This document shows, piece by piece, positions 1 to 11,789 of a stretch of 64,000 nt of DNA. The notes under the pieces are model-generated. The model made no database searches, had not been told where the DNA came from, and saw only the letters and a program-made list of their open reading frames with translations. The DNA comes from Blastomyces gilchristii SLH14081 (taxonomy: Eukaryota > Ascomycota > Eurotiomycetes > Onygenales > Ajellomycetaceae): assembly GCF_000003855.2 (NCBI RefSeq), contig NW_003101681.1, forward strand, positions 732,539-796,538, in the 5' to 3' direction. A program made the position numbers and the translations under genes. Every line of letters starts with the position of its first letter. Within the stretch, counting starts at the first letter, position 1.

Positions 1-30
1 TTCATAACATTAAATAAGATTATGAAATCA

Positions 31-1101
31 GGCCCGGTGGCGGAGTGATTAACTACACTATTATAAAGCCTTAATTAGCGGCCTTCCCTCCGGGGAATGA
101 ATGTTAAGAGAGAGCAGATTTGAACTCTGTAAGAGTTATCTTAATCACAGCTTTCACTGTTAAGTTATAAAACAGTATCAGAGACTCTCAGATGCACTAT
201 AGTGAATTATTATCAAGCTTAAGATGTTCATTCTGAGAGTTGTCAGACACTAATTCTCACTGATCTTACAATTAACAGCTTCTCAGACACTTCAAGTTAG
301 ATCAGTACTAGAGTGATTGAGATCTAGAATGTCTGCAGAATAGTGAATTATTATCAAGCTTAACTGATCAGATATCATCTCTCTCACTCTAGGCATTCAC
401 TTTCAGAGAATGAGATTTAAAAACTATTTAATTAGAACACTCTGAGTCTAGTAAGAACCTAGATGAGATGAGACCTAGGCACTCTTAATAGGTGATTAGT
501 GTAAGCAAGACTGTGACAGTCAATTGATAGGCTGGAATACTGAGATTAGCAGCTGGAAGATTAGAGACTTAACTAGAATTGAGTAGCTCTGATGTTATTC
601 TTAGTGAGAATCTCACTTATGAGTAAGCTAGTTACAGAAGCTAGCTGGGCGGCAGCTCTTTAAAGAGAATGATAATCCCTGAAGTGAGCCTGAGAGAACA
701 GAGACAGCGGTCAGTTATATAGAGTGTTAAAATATGTATATAACTTAAGATGTAAACTGCAGAGATCTTGTTCTGTAGCTCTCTTTACTGTACTTGTTTC
801 TTTCTGTTCTTTTCTATCTATCTATTTAATGTGTCTATCTTTAAGACTATGTTCTCTTTTCCTTTGTCATGATATTTTCAAATGATTTCAAAGTATTAAA
901 AGGTGTTGAAATACTGTAATTTATAAACAGTTTTTATATTCTGAGCTGGAATTTTCTAATTTTATATATCTGAAATTGATAAGTGTATAATAGTTGACTC
1001 TATAGATATAGGAAAAACCCTGAGAACTAAAGATTCTCAGGTAGATATCATAGTCTCTGACTGCATACATCTATAATTGAAGAATAATAATAATAAAATA
1101 T
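31..1101 (+). mobile_element. tRNA-headed, LINE-tailed non-autonomous retroelement
   Basis: The element is bounded by a 14-bp direct repeat, agattatgaaatca, at 17-30 and 1102-1115, the target duplication expected of LINE-type retrotransposition. It starts with a tRNA-like head: an A-box-like TGGCGGAGTGATTAA near 38-52 and a B-box-like GATTTGAACTC near 117-127, which differs from the classic GGTTCGAACCC only by C-to-T and G-to-A changes. Its last 390 bases or so (about 715-1101) match the 3' UTR of the LINE at 16537-16903 and end in an AAT-repeat tail. The middle, 140-714, is unrecognised and contains a repeated word, gaattattatcaagcttaa, near 203 and 345. I infer a long SINE-like passenger mobilised by the LINE, mutated by RIP since insertion. 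An internally deleted LINE that acquired a tRNA promoter is the alternative. Confidence 0.7.
715..1101 (+). repeat. LINE 3' UTR homology, copy 1
   Basis: This stretch aligns with 16537-16903 and 31564-31840. Shared words include aatgtgtctatctttaagac, ctgagaactaa and tgcatacatctataattg, and all three copies end in AAT repeats. Differences are mostly transitions. It forms the 3' part of the tRNA-headed element. Confidence 0.8.
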
Positions 1102-1115
1102 AGATTATGAAATCA

Positions 1116-3448
1116 TCTCTCACTTACATAATATCATAATATAGTACTTATTTATTGAAAATTCAATAGAGAGTCTTGTTAAATATTATTACTTTTCTAA
1201 ACACAGATTATAATTCATATAATTTTAATTATAAAAAAAATATGAAATATAAAAAAAAAACAAAAAAAACAAAAAATAAAATAAAAACAAGAAAAAATCA
1301 CAATGAGAAAAAAAATATAAATAAAAAAAATATAAATAAAAGAAAAAGAAAAAAATAAAAAATAAAAATAAAAAAAATCAAGATTACAGAGCTGCAGCAC
1401 TTTTAAAATACTCACTTCTCAGAGTCTTTATAATATTTATTATTAACTGTGTATCTCTCACAGTGAGAATAACACAGCTGTAACAGATTATTATTTTAAT
1501 ATTATCTAATAAATAATTAGAATATATCTGTATAAATGTGAATAATTAGAAAATATATACTTAAAAAGTATGATCAGAGTGAACTCTGCTATCACTTGAA
1601 TAATATCAAGAACAGAATACTAGAATTAATGATTCTCTTCATCAATTTCATAGATAAGATATGTGAAGATAATCTTGAGAAATATAAGATTCTCTGACTT
1701 CTAGTAAAAATGAATCTCATGAAGAGACTCTATTTACATGATATCAGAGGCTGAGTGTTATCAAAAAGTGTTACTTTTATACAATGTATATATACTTACT
1801 GCAGTGATTCATTCTCTGTGTATATGACTGAGAGTTACAGCTTTTTCACACTGCACAGCTCTCTCTGAGATACTGTTATCAGTTTATAACTTATACAGTC
1901 TCTCAGTTCAACATGTGCTGTATGTATACAGCTCTGTGTACTGAGACTGTGTTGATCATTATGATCTGATGTGATACTCACTTTTCACAGGCCATGTTTT
2001 GTTTGATTGAGAGAGGAAGAGAAGAGATGCAACTACTGTTTTATTTAAGAGAGAGATGAATAATTGAATCTATAGAAGATAATTTGATTTCTTCTGCATT
2101 TGAAATTTAATTAGTCTATACTCTTCAATTTGAGAGTTTCTGAGAGTGTTTTAATAGTTTTCATACCAGCTTGAAATTAGTAATTGATTGAAGAAGAGAA
2201 AAGAGAGAAGAAAGAAATAAGAACAACTTATCTTTATAATATGAAAACAGAGAATTACTGCAATTATTTATTCTAGTAACAAAGATCTGTTTTCTGTATG
2301 TATCTCTGATACAGATTATATGATAACTGTATATAAAGAATATCAACAGTGTATGTATTGAATGAAGATGATATTGCTATATAACACTGTAGCTGTTTCT
2401 ATACATCTCTGAAAGCTGTTAATATTTTCTTTAAGTCTCTCTATATTTAAGAAGTCAGTAATATATTTCAATGCACTTCTTCTTTCATCATTATCATTAT
2501 CATCATTATTATTACTATCATCATTATTATTATCATCACTATCATTATCATTATTATTATTATTATCATTATCATTATTATTATCATTATTATTATATTA
2601 TTTCTGATCATCTCTTCTACCTTCACCTCTCTTCAACACTTATTAAAATCAATTATGTTATTTCTCTTCAAATATTCTGTGATTCTGTGAATTATCAAGG
2701 CGCGTGAGCACTGTCACAGATTAGAGAGAGAGAAGAAGAAGATGTTTAAGTAAGAGAAGATAGATTGTAAGACATGTTATAATGCCTTGAAGAGACTCTG
2801 TAAGAAAGTAGAATAATAACAATTTTAAGTAATACTTCTGATAGATTTAGACTGAACTAAGTATAGAAATAATACAGATAATACTATCTGTAAGAGATTG
2901 AAAAAGAAGACAGTGAAGAGTCTCATACAGTAGTGATGAGATCAGAAAAAGTTCTGAGAATAATTTGAGATTAAGATAAAGAGAGAGAGAGAGAAGAAGA
3001 GTATTACTGCAAATAAGCAGTAATAGAAGAAGATTGAGAGAGTGTTAAAGTAGAAGATAAAGAAGTTAAAACTGATAAGTTTTTTATTTATTAAAAGATA
3101 ATGATTTTTGATAATACTTCTGTTCTCTAATTGATTAGCAGAAGCTGATAGAGAAGAAGAGAATTAAGGTCTTATTCAGGTCTTGAATGCACTTCATAAT
3201 TCAGAACATTGAGAAGACAGCTCTGATCTCTGAGTATGTCAATCTGCTTACTGCTGAGATGAAACCTGAGACAGCAGACCAGAAAATGCAGGATTTTGAG
3301 ATACAGATTAATCTGACTGAGAGAGAGCAGCAGAAACTCTCTTCTGAGAAGACAGTGAAGAGAGATTTTAAGATGATTATTATCTTGAATAAGGAGAAGA
3401 AGAAGAAGAATAAGAATGAGAAGTGAATTGTGAAGAATGATAAGAATA
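1116..3448. other. AT-rich, low-complexity spacer without a supported gene
   Basis: No gene is visible. The stretch holds an A-rich tract (about 1225-1378), a short word shared with the MITE interior near 1757-1778 (gttatcaaaaagtgttactt), a CAT/TTA triplet repeat (about 2479-2606) and a purine-rich run (about 2720-3060). An open frame at 3187-3426 encodes a hydrophilic, Glu/Lys-rich stretch; it may be a remnant of a retroelement ORF, but I cannot identify it. Confidence 0.6.
2479..2606. repeat. Triplet microsatellite (CAT/TAT/TTA)
   Basis: About 128 bases consist almost only of cat, tat and tta triplets. In one frame they read as a His/Tyr-only peptide, which is a compositional artefact, not a gene. 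Confidence 0.85.
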
Positions 3449-3678
3449 GACTGACCGTGTGACTGTGTCTAAGACCAGGACCAGATTTTTTAATAGTCTT
3501 ATTATCAATTCGACCGATCTCATTACACGGTTTTAACATTCAATAGTAGTCTCATACTGTTTCAGTGGCACTTACTGTCTACTCTTGTCACATTTTCCAA
3601 ATGAGACCATGATTTTCACTTCTCAATTTAAATTATTTTTATTGCTTTAAATGACTTTAAATCTCATTTGAGCATTAC
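3449..3678 (+). mobile_element. MITE copy M1, left part (interrupted)
   Basis: The element begins GACTGACCGTGTGAC immediately after a TA dinucleotide. It matches the first 230 bases of the 502-bp MITE seen intact at 18744-19245 and, inverted, at 15356-15857. It breaks off at the target duplication of the gypsy element and resumes at 11518. Confidence 0.85.
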
Positions 3679-4210
3679 TGTAACGTGGTGAAACCGAAGC
3701 GGTGACTAGTCAGCAGCATTATGTAGAGATAGTTGTTAAGAAGCTGTATAAGTGAGCTTGACTATCTTGCTTAAATAGCAAGCTTGTAGGCTACAGGGTT
3801 ATTGTGAGAATATCACAGATATAATACTTAGTATACTAAGAAAATTGTATGAGAAACACAGTAACTCTTGTATATATTTCAGTAGAAGAAAAACAAATCA
3901 CTGACTTCTTTGATAAGAAGTCAGTATCTAGTTATTCTATATAGACAATGAGTAGATACTCTTCTCTCATTTCATAAGTAAGAATAGCCAGAGTAATATC
4001 TCAGCAGCATCTCACTGTTAAGAAAGTGTAATCTGCTGATCTTATATAGAAGCAAGATTCTCATATTCATTAATTAAATCTTCATATAATATATCTGAAT
4101 AATGTCATAGAGTGATTGAAAACCAGTTCAGACAGAATGAAATCATCTGTATGAAAGTAATAAGCTATGTGAAACTGTAATAAGGTCTTGACACAGCTGA
4201 GAGTGTGACA
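3679..4210 (-). repeat. Gypsy 1 LTR, left (3' LTR of the element)
   Basis: It is 532 bp long, exactly the length of 10981-11512. The differences I could read between the two are C/T and G/A transitions, as expected from RIP. Confidence 0.9.
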
Positions 4211-6034
4211 ATGCTCTTTTCTTTAAGAACATAGTTCTGATACTCTCAAGATTACTGAATTAGAAGTTATCTTTATTGTATAGCAATGATTATCAACTGA
4301 TTAATAGTGTATATACTGTGTATAATATAAAGAAATAAATGAGTTTTTCTGCTGACTGTGTAGGTCTTTCTTTCTCATCTCTGTTCAAATCAAACATATA
4401 ATAAGTGAGTTTCTTATATATTAATTTAAAATGTGAAAAATGTAGTTAACAAGTGACTTGCAGATCTCTCATTATATTTCATTCTATATATGAAATTCTC
4501 TACAAAAGTGATGTATTTTAGAGATAAAGCTAACAGTAGTGATGAGATTTTTCAAAAAGATTCTTCTTCTCTATGATACATTTTTCTTCCCTCTCTCTCA
4601 ATTGTAACAGTGAGTGTATGAGAGTATTGTTCTTAAAAGATAATAAAGAGCTTATTCTGATATTTTCTAGTGAATAATAAATGTCTTTGTGATGCAGCTG
4701 CAGTCTCTGTGACTGCTAAGAAAGCTCAGTTGAAGGTGAAGACAGCAGTATTGATGAATCACAGAAGTATCACTCTTATTATCATATCTTCTTCTTCTTC
4801 TCCTGCTTCTCTTACAGCTGTGGTGATAGTCACTGTGTCTTGCAGTGAGATGTCATTTCTTCTGCCAGTCAGTTCATTCATGTTCAGTTCTTCCTCTGCC
4901 TTCTTCACTGCTGTTGCAACACTGTCTCTCTCTCTCAGTCAACACAGTGATGTATGACCTCATGTGATCATTTGAAGAGAATTTCAGAAAGAGCTTGATT
5001 CTGGAAACAGTGACTTCAAGAAGCTCATTTTATAGTTTCTCTTTCATAACACATCTGAGCTCTGCTCAGAATGCTGCTAAGTTGAGTCTGCAGAGTTCTG
5101 CAGTTTCTTTGTCTTCTTCTTGTAAGAAGACTCTGATGTGATCTCTGATCAGTATCATCACTTGTCTGTACTATGCTAAGCAGCTGAAGAAAGAAGAAAT
5201 CTTATATATTTATCTCTTCTCTCACTCTCATTATTTCTGTTATACTTGTAAGAACAACTCCTGCCTCTCTGTAAGTATTATCTACTCTATGAGAAGATGT
5301 TGTATCAGTTCTGACAAGAAGCTTAGATATTCAAGTAGTACAGAACAAGAATCTCAGAGCTTTAAGTATTAATGAATTTCATTAAGACTGAGAAGATCTC
5401 TCTTACTTATCTGCAAAAGAAGACAAAAGTGTGAATCTCTGAGATGAAAAAACATCTTAGAATGACTGATCTCAAGAAGAAGTCAGTCAGTACTGTTATT
5501 AAAAGCATCACAGAGATCAATCACTGATTAAAGAGAATCTCACTTCAGTTGAAGCAGATGACTGAGATACTTTATAAGTTAATAAGTTAATACTTTCAGT
5601 ATCTCTCATACTCTTCTATAGCATGCTTCTCTGCAGCACTGCAGTGCTAACTTCTCAGCAGACAAAGATACTGATATTGAAGACTTTAATAATAAAGAAT
5701 GAGTTTGATAAGAATGTGATTATTAATAAGTAGACTCTGATCTTCTCTTTTTACTTTTTCAACAGACTGCAGCTCTATTAGAATAGCAGCAGTTCATAAG
5801 TTAATAATATTAATCTTTGTTGATTTTAAATATCTCTTTCTTTTCTTATTAACTGCTTCAGGAATTTTACACTTGTATAGTCTCATTAAACTTCTAAAAA
5901 TTCTTTGAGAAAAAATAGAAGAAGAGTACTATAAAGTTCATAAGATACTGACTTATTATCATGAGATCATCTTTAAAAAACTCTTTGAGAAAAATGAGAA
6001 GTTTTAAGTAATATTTCTTACTCAATATCTCTAA

Positions 6035-9000
6035 TGTGTAATAGAGCAGTCTCTACTAGCTGTCTTATAGCTTGCAATCTCTTTCTCAGCATTTTTCAAA
6101 TACTTAAACAGTTCTTACAAATTCTCTGATAATAAATACTCTTTTCATTTAATAAGATATTGAAGCTTGTTATAATATATTCACTTATACAATATTTTCT
6201 TCATAAGATATTCAGTATCATTCTCAATCTTAATATTATTCAGCTGAGATAACTCTGTCTCAGAGTATTGTTTATAGAGCTTCAAATAGAAAATGTAAAA
6301 AACAGAATGAATTAATTTCAATTCTGAGAATAATTTCAACTTATATGTCTGCTTACTCATCACTCTTGTTATCAGAAAAGATTCTAGTCATTACTCACTG
6401 AGCTTCTTACACAGTCTCATTGTCTTGATATTCTTTGCTGAAAGTAGTACCTGATTCTCTATTAAGAACTTCATTAAAAGATGTTTTTAATTATAGTATT
6501 CTGTCTATTACTTCTGAGTGTGATGAATGCTTTTCACTGTCTTCTTATAAATTTTATTCAAAAGTTTCAATCTCACTTTTACTTTTAATACTGAGAAATA
6601 CTCTGTTCTCTGTATCTGTTTAACATTCTGACTGTCTATTCTCTTCTTTGAAATATCATCTGTGATATCACTGAATAATGAAGAATTATATTCATAATAA
6701 GTATAGAAAGAAGATACTTTTAAGATTACATTCTTTACATTGTTATATATGAATTCAGTGATCAGAAGATGTTTGAGTCAATTATTCTGATAATATGAAT
6801 AGAATACTTAAAGATGCTGTTCTAATGTCTGATTCTGATATTCAGTCTGATCATCTGTCTGCAGATGAAATACAGTACTGAGAAGATATCTTATCATAGA
6901 TATCTTATCATAAGATAATAGTAAAAAGTCAATCAGTATTTACTGATAAAGAGAGATTCTCAATCTGTTATCAATAATTTTGAAGTATCATGATTATAAA
7001 TGATGATATCTAAAAACAGATCAGTTAATTCAGAGACTGTAATCTTTTTATAAATAGAGATATATTTTATTATCTTTATAAAACAGTTAACAATGACTAA
7101 AATTGAGTTATATTCTTTGACTCTTGTCAACTTCAGCAGATTAACTATGAAATTCATTAATAGATTCTATCATAAGCTCTTTAAGACAGACAGTGATGCT
7201 AATTCACTGTATTGCTTATATCACAGAATCTTTATTCTTTAATAGATATTATAAGTCTTAATATACTCTTTGATATTTATCTGAAGCTTGTCTTAAATGT
7301 ATTTATATTTTAGAAGCTTCTTAGTCTTCTCTAATCTGAAGTACTCTGTATGAGAATTATTATAATGAATTCTCAATAACTTCTGATACATCACTCTACT
7401 ATAAGAGACAAAGACTGAATTATTCAGCAGTAGAAGTTCATATTCTTCTAGTTATCAGTAACTTGATTTCTTAGCAGTACTGTTCTGCTCAGAGTCTGTC
7501 TCTTTTAAGTTTAAACTGAATTCTTTCTTCTTCAACTTCTGAATTTAAGCTGTAATAGAGATGTCTCTCTTCTATAACTCATCAATGAATTTTAAAAGTA
7601 GCTGAGTTAAAAGATTATAAACTGTTTCATCCTTTGTCAATTCAATAATAGTAGGATATAATATGAGAAGCTTATAATCTTCAGTATCAGTTCTCTGCAG
7701 AGATCTAGGTTTTCTTTCATCTTCTATACTGAGTCATACAGCTGTCTTATCAGTGCTGTTTCTAAGCTTCAGAGAATTTCAATTCTCTGCAGTCAGCTTC
7801 TTCTACAGTGATGACAGAGATTCTTTTATAGAATTCTTCTCTACATCAATAATATTATAATCAGGCTGTTTAAATAATGTGTTAACAGAATTAAGCTGAT
7901 CTGAATAGTATCAGATATAGAAATCATACTCTGAAAGCAGCTTCACTTATCTGACTTGATATTCTATCAAGCTCTTTGTTGTCAAGAAGTATTGCAGATT
8001 TATATAATCAGTGAGAACTTACACTGAGTACTTACTACTCTGAAGATAATATTATTAGATCTTAAAGAATTCAACAATTACTAACATTTCTTGATTATAA
8101 GTATCATATCTTCTCTGCATAAGTGATAACTTCTTAAAGAAGAAGATCACTGATCTTCATTTATAGTGTCTTATAGACTCTGTGAAAAAGCCTTCTCTCA
8201 CAGACATTTTATTATCTATATTTTCAGAAATGATTATTCTCTGATTCTTCTAACATTGAAAGATCTTCAGTGTTAACTGTGAAAAGATTTCACAGATCTC
8301 ATTCTCAGATATATCAGTCTCACACTGACTGAGTAAGTCAGAGTTAAAGTGATTTAGTATTATAATATCTATAAAAGCTTGTTTCAATTCTGCAAACATC
8401 TGCACAGTATCTTGAGTGAGAGTAAACAGTTCTATTTTTCTGTCTTTCACACTTTTCTTTAATATATCTGTAAGAGAGACAGTAATTCATGAATATGTAT
8501 AGATGAATTGTCTGTAGAAATTTGCAAATTCTAGAAATATCTGTATCTTGTGATATGTTCACAGCACTGATCAGTTCTCAATGACAGAGACTCAGCTTCT
8601 GTTCATTAAAATGCTGTTCATCTTAATAATATAATCTAAGAAATCAATCTTCTGCATGTAGAACAAGCATTTTTCAGTATTTGTATAGAGTTAATACTGT
8701 CTCAAGCAACTCAACACTTCTTAAACATGAGTATTGTATTCTTCCTTCATTTTTGAGAAGATTAGAATGTTGTTCAAGTATACTATACAGAAGATGTTGA
8801 CAAGGCCTCACAGTATCTCATTTATATAGATCTGAAAGATGACTGAAGTGTTATAAAGATCAAAAGATAAAACAAGATATTCAAAATTACTGTATTTGAT
8901 ATAAAAAGCTGTTTTTCAAATGTTATCTTTATTAACTCTGATTCTATGATAGACATTCTGTATATCAATCTTTGAGAATATCTTTGCTTCAGATAATTAA

Positions 9001-10920
9001 TCAATCATCTCATCAATTAACAGTAATGAATAGTAATTCTTAACTGTCATCTTATTAAGACCTCTGTAGTCTATACATAGGCATAGTCTACTGTTCTTCT
9101 TGAGTATAAAGAGTATAGATGCTTCTGTCAGACTCTTTGATAAGTATATTCAGTTCTTTGATTACACTTTCTCAAGATATTTACACAGAACATTCAATTT
9201 CTTTATAGACAAGTTATAAGAAGGTCTGTACAGCATCATTACATCATCTTCAAGATGAATCTTATATCATATCTTGATGTCAGAAAACTTCACTGCTTTC
9301 TTTTCTGAAAAGACATTCTTATAATCTGTAAAGAGACATTATATACATCTGTTTTTAATAATGAATACTGCTGTTAATCTTGCAGTGAGAGTGATGACTT
9401 CTTCATCTGTTCTTAAGTCTCAGTCATCTGCTACACAGTATATTAACTCTATCTTTTTCTCAAGATTCTTCTGATGAAACTCTTCAGATTTCTCTTTCAC
9501 TGTCTCTTCATTAGTAAGATAGTACTGTTACATCTGAGTGACTCAGTCAATAAGAGAATTGTTTTCTCTCAATTACAGATGATCTAGAATGACATTCTCA
9601 TCTATGATATTAACAGTGTAAAGAAGCAGACTGCTCTTCTTAAAGATTTCTTTTAAATCTGTAATCACACACTTTGCTTGAATTATGCTAAAACAGTGAT
9701 ATTTTATTTCATCAGTAAATTTCATATAATCTGACAAGTCTATCTTCTTTCAACTCTTCATCAAAGAAAAGAAGTAGAATATGAAGTTAGTATTCATCTC
9801 AGAGTTAAGTAGGCATCTCACTAATATCTTCTCATTTGAGATATGCATTGTGATCATAATATGAACTTAGAGATATAAGATATGAGAATTGTTAATTCTT
9901 CATTTCTTTCTCTTCTTTATCTTTCACAGATACATTTGTCAGAAGAGAAGTCAACTTTGAGAGAATATCTTCTCAGTTTCTTCTCTTCTTCAGCTTCTTA
10001 TAATCACTAGTATAGTGATTATCAGCTTCACAGTTAAAACAGAGATCTTTATTAAATCTTTTTTAATATTTCTTCACAGTGAGTGAAGAATCAGAATACT
10101 TAGAATTCTTCTTTACTTTCTTTACACTGAAGCTGTCACAGTGCTGTTTAGATTCTGTTATTAATTACTTAGAAGAGATCTTGTTAATCTTTTTCTCAAA
10201 GAATTGATTATTTAAATAGATTCAAGAAGTCAGATTGACAAGCTCAGTGTAATTAATTAATAAACTCTGATACTGTGATATTATTATCTGTGTCTTGTGA
10301 GTCAGCTTCATGAGATAAAGCTGTGTTTTTAATTGATTCAAATCATTAATCAATTTCTCTTAATATTCTTTAAATCTTACATTGAAATTGAAAGAATTCT
10401 TATCATCTTATTAATATAATAAGTTGAATCACTGTATTATTATGAAGTCATGATTGCAGTGATCTTTAATTTAATTCAGTAGAAAGTTCTTGAATTCTTC
10501 TCAAGTTATTACAGTATCAGTACACTCAAGCTCTCTCTTCTTAATAACTCAAGTAGTCACAGAGATGTCTTCGAAGAGGTTGATGATATATATTACTTAT
10601 ATCTCATGAGTATTATACTGACTCAGATTAAGACAGAATTTTCATTCAAGAATACAGATAAAGCTGTGAAATTCAGACAATGTCTTTCTCTTATATCTCA
10701 GAGAATCTCTGATCTTAATCTCTCTATCTTCATGATAGATGTAGATGTGTAGAGGCTGCAGCAGTGACAGAGTGATTGAAGAGCTCATATTAAAATACAC
10801 AGCAGATTCAGAAATCTCAGATTTCTGCTGAGATAGAGATGTATACACTCTAGAGAATGATGTGAAGTTTTCTTTAGAGAATGAAGTTGAGTCAGTCTCA
10901 GCACAGGTGTGTGAGATCAT
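6035..10920 (-). pseudogene. Gypsy 1 gag-pol relic
   Basis: The reading frame is broken many times, but domains survive in order. The zinc knuckle reads CFNCEADNHYTSDY, a CX2CX4HX4C motif whose last Cys is now Tyr (TGT to TAT). The protease core reads LLNSEMNTNFI, where the family has LLDSGA, so the catalytic Asp is now Asn. Reverse transcriptase has YLNNILIFSK where functional enzymes have YLDDILIYSK. Integrase retains VNLLKLTRVKEYNSILVIV and the HDT segment. The chromodomain retains QYLIK followed by KEY and a degraded WEP-like position. Every change noted is a G-to-A change on the coding strand or its complement. The original protein would have been made from the right-hand LTR. Confidence 0.85.
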
Positions 10921-10980
10921 ATTAGTCTGTTAATAGAGCTTGACTGATTCAAACTTGTAATCAGATTGAGCAATTTGAAT

Positions 10981-11512
10981 TGTAATGTAACAGAACTGAA
11001 GCAGTGACTAGTCAGCAGTATTATATAGAGATAGTTGTTAAGAAGCTGTATAAGTGAGCTTGACTATCTTGCTTAAATAGGGAGTTTATAGACTACAGAG
11101 TTATTGTGAGAATATCACAGATATAATACTTAGTATACTAAGAAAATTGTATGAGAAATGCAGTAACTCTTATATATATTTCAGTAGAAGAAAAACAAAT
11201 CACTGACTTTTTTAATGAGAAGTCAGTATCTAGTTATTCTATATAGACAATGAGCAGATACTCTTCTCTTATTTCATAAGTAAGAATAGTCAGAGTAATA
11301 CCTCAGCAGTATCTCACTGTTAAGAAAGTGTAATCTGCTGATCTTATATAGAAGTGAGATTCTCATATTCATTAATTGAATCTTTATATGATATATCTGA
11401 ATAATGTCATAGAGTGCTTGAAAACTGGTTCAGACAGAATGAAATCATCCGCATGAAAGTGATGAGCTGTGTGAAACCGCAACAGGGCCTTGGCGCGGCT
11501 GAGAGCGTGACA
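10981..11512 (-). repeat. Gypsy 1 LTR, right (5' LTR of the element)
   Basis: This 532-bp partner of 3679-4210 would have carried the promoter for the minus-strand gag-pol. Its last 65 bases or so (11448-11512) keep CpG sites such as ttggcgcggctgagagcgtg, where the left copy reads ttgacacagctgagagtgtg. Confidence 0.9.
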
Positions 11513-11517
11513 ATTAT

Positions 11518-11789
11518 CAAAAAGTGTTACTTTTTAAAAAATTAAAAATAGTTTAAAAAAAACCTTAAAATGTCTAAAAATAGTAACTTTATGTCAAGAA
11601 AGAGACTAAATGAAATCAAATAAGATCACTTTCTCATTTTTTTCAAGTCATGGTTTCATTTTAAGATCTCATATATGGTCACTTTGCATGTTTTTTTAAT
11701 GACTAGTCTCAGCGGGATTCATATCAAGAAATGTATGAGACCAGATCAAATGAAATTAAACATGAAATTCATGATTTCAGCGGCCAGTC
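11518..11789 (+). mobile_element. MITE copy M1, right part (interrupted)
   Basis: This is the continuation of 3449-3678 beyond the gypsy insertion. It starts at the poly-A/poly-T-rich centre of the MITE and ends CGGCCAGTC before a TA dinucleotide. The two parts sum to 502 bp, identical in length to M2 and M3. Confidence 0.85.

Larger units (their letters stand above)
3679..11512 (-). mobile_element. Ty3/gypsy chromovirus, RIP-degraded, inserted in MITE M1
   Basis: Two 532-bp LTRs (3679-4210 and 10981-11512) begin TGTAA and end TGACA. They flank a 6.8-kb interior that codes on the minus strand. The 5-bp target duplication is ATTAC (3674-3678) and ATTAT (11513-11517), differing by one transition. 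In coding order, minus-strand relics are a gag-like frame (10642-10920), a zinc knuckle (about 10000-10043), an aspartic-protease remnant (about 9786-9826), reverse transcriptase (about 8750-9100), RNase H (about 8250-8450), integrase core (6960-7157) and a chromodomain (about 6035-6363). The remaining 1.8 kb before the 3' LTR (4211-6034) has no identifiable product. The chromodomain places it among fungal chromoviruses. It is immobile now, since every domain carries stops or active-site changes. Confidence 0.9.

Noticed and set aside
1176..1415. Lys-rich and Phe-rich frames on both strands
   Set aside because: Both are products of a pure A-rich tract inside the AT-rich block.
2471..2707. Open frame encoding a His/Tyr-only peptide
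   Set aside because: It is the translation of a triplet microsatellite; no domain, no coding signature.
4670..4957. Ser-rich frame on the plus strand within gypsy 1
   Set aside because: The element codes on the minus strand; this is most likely antisense to a degraded retroelement ORF.
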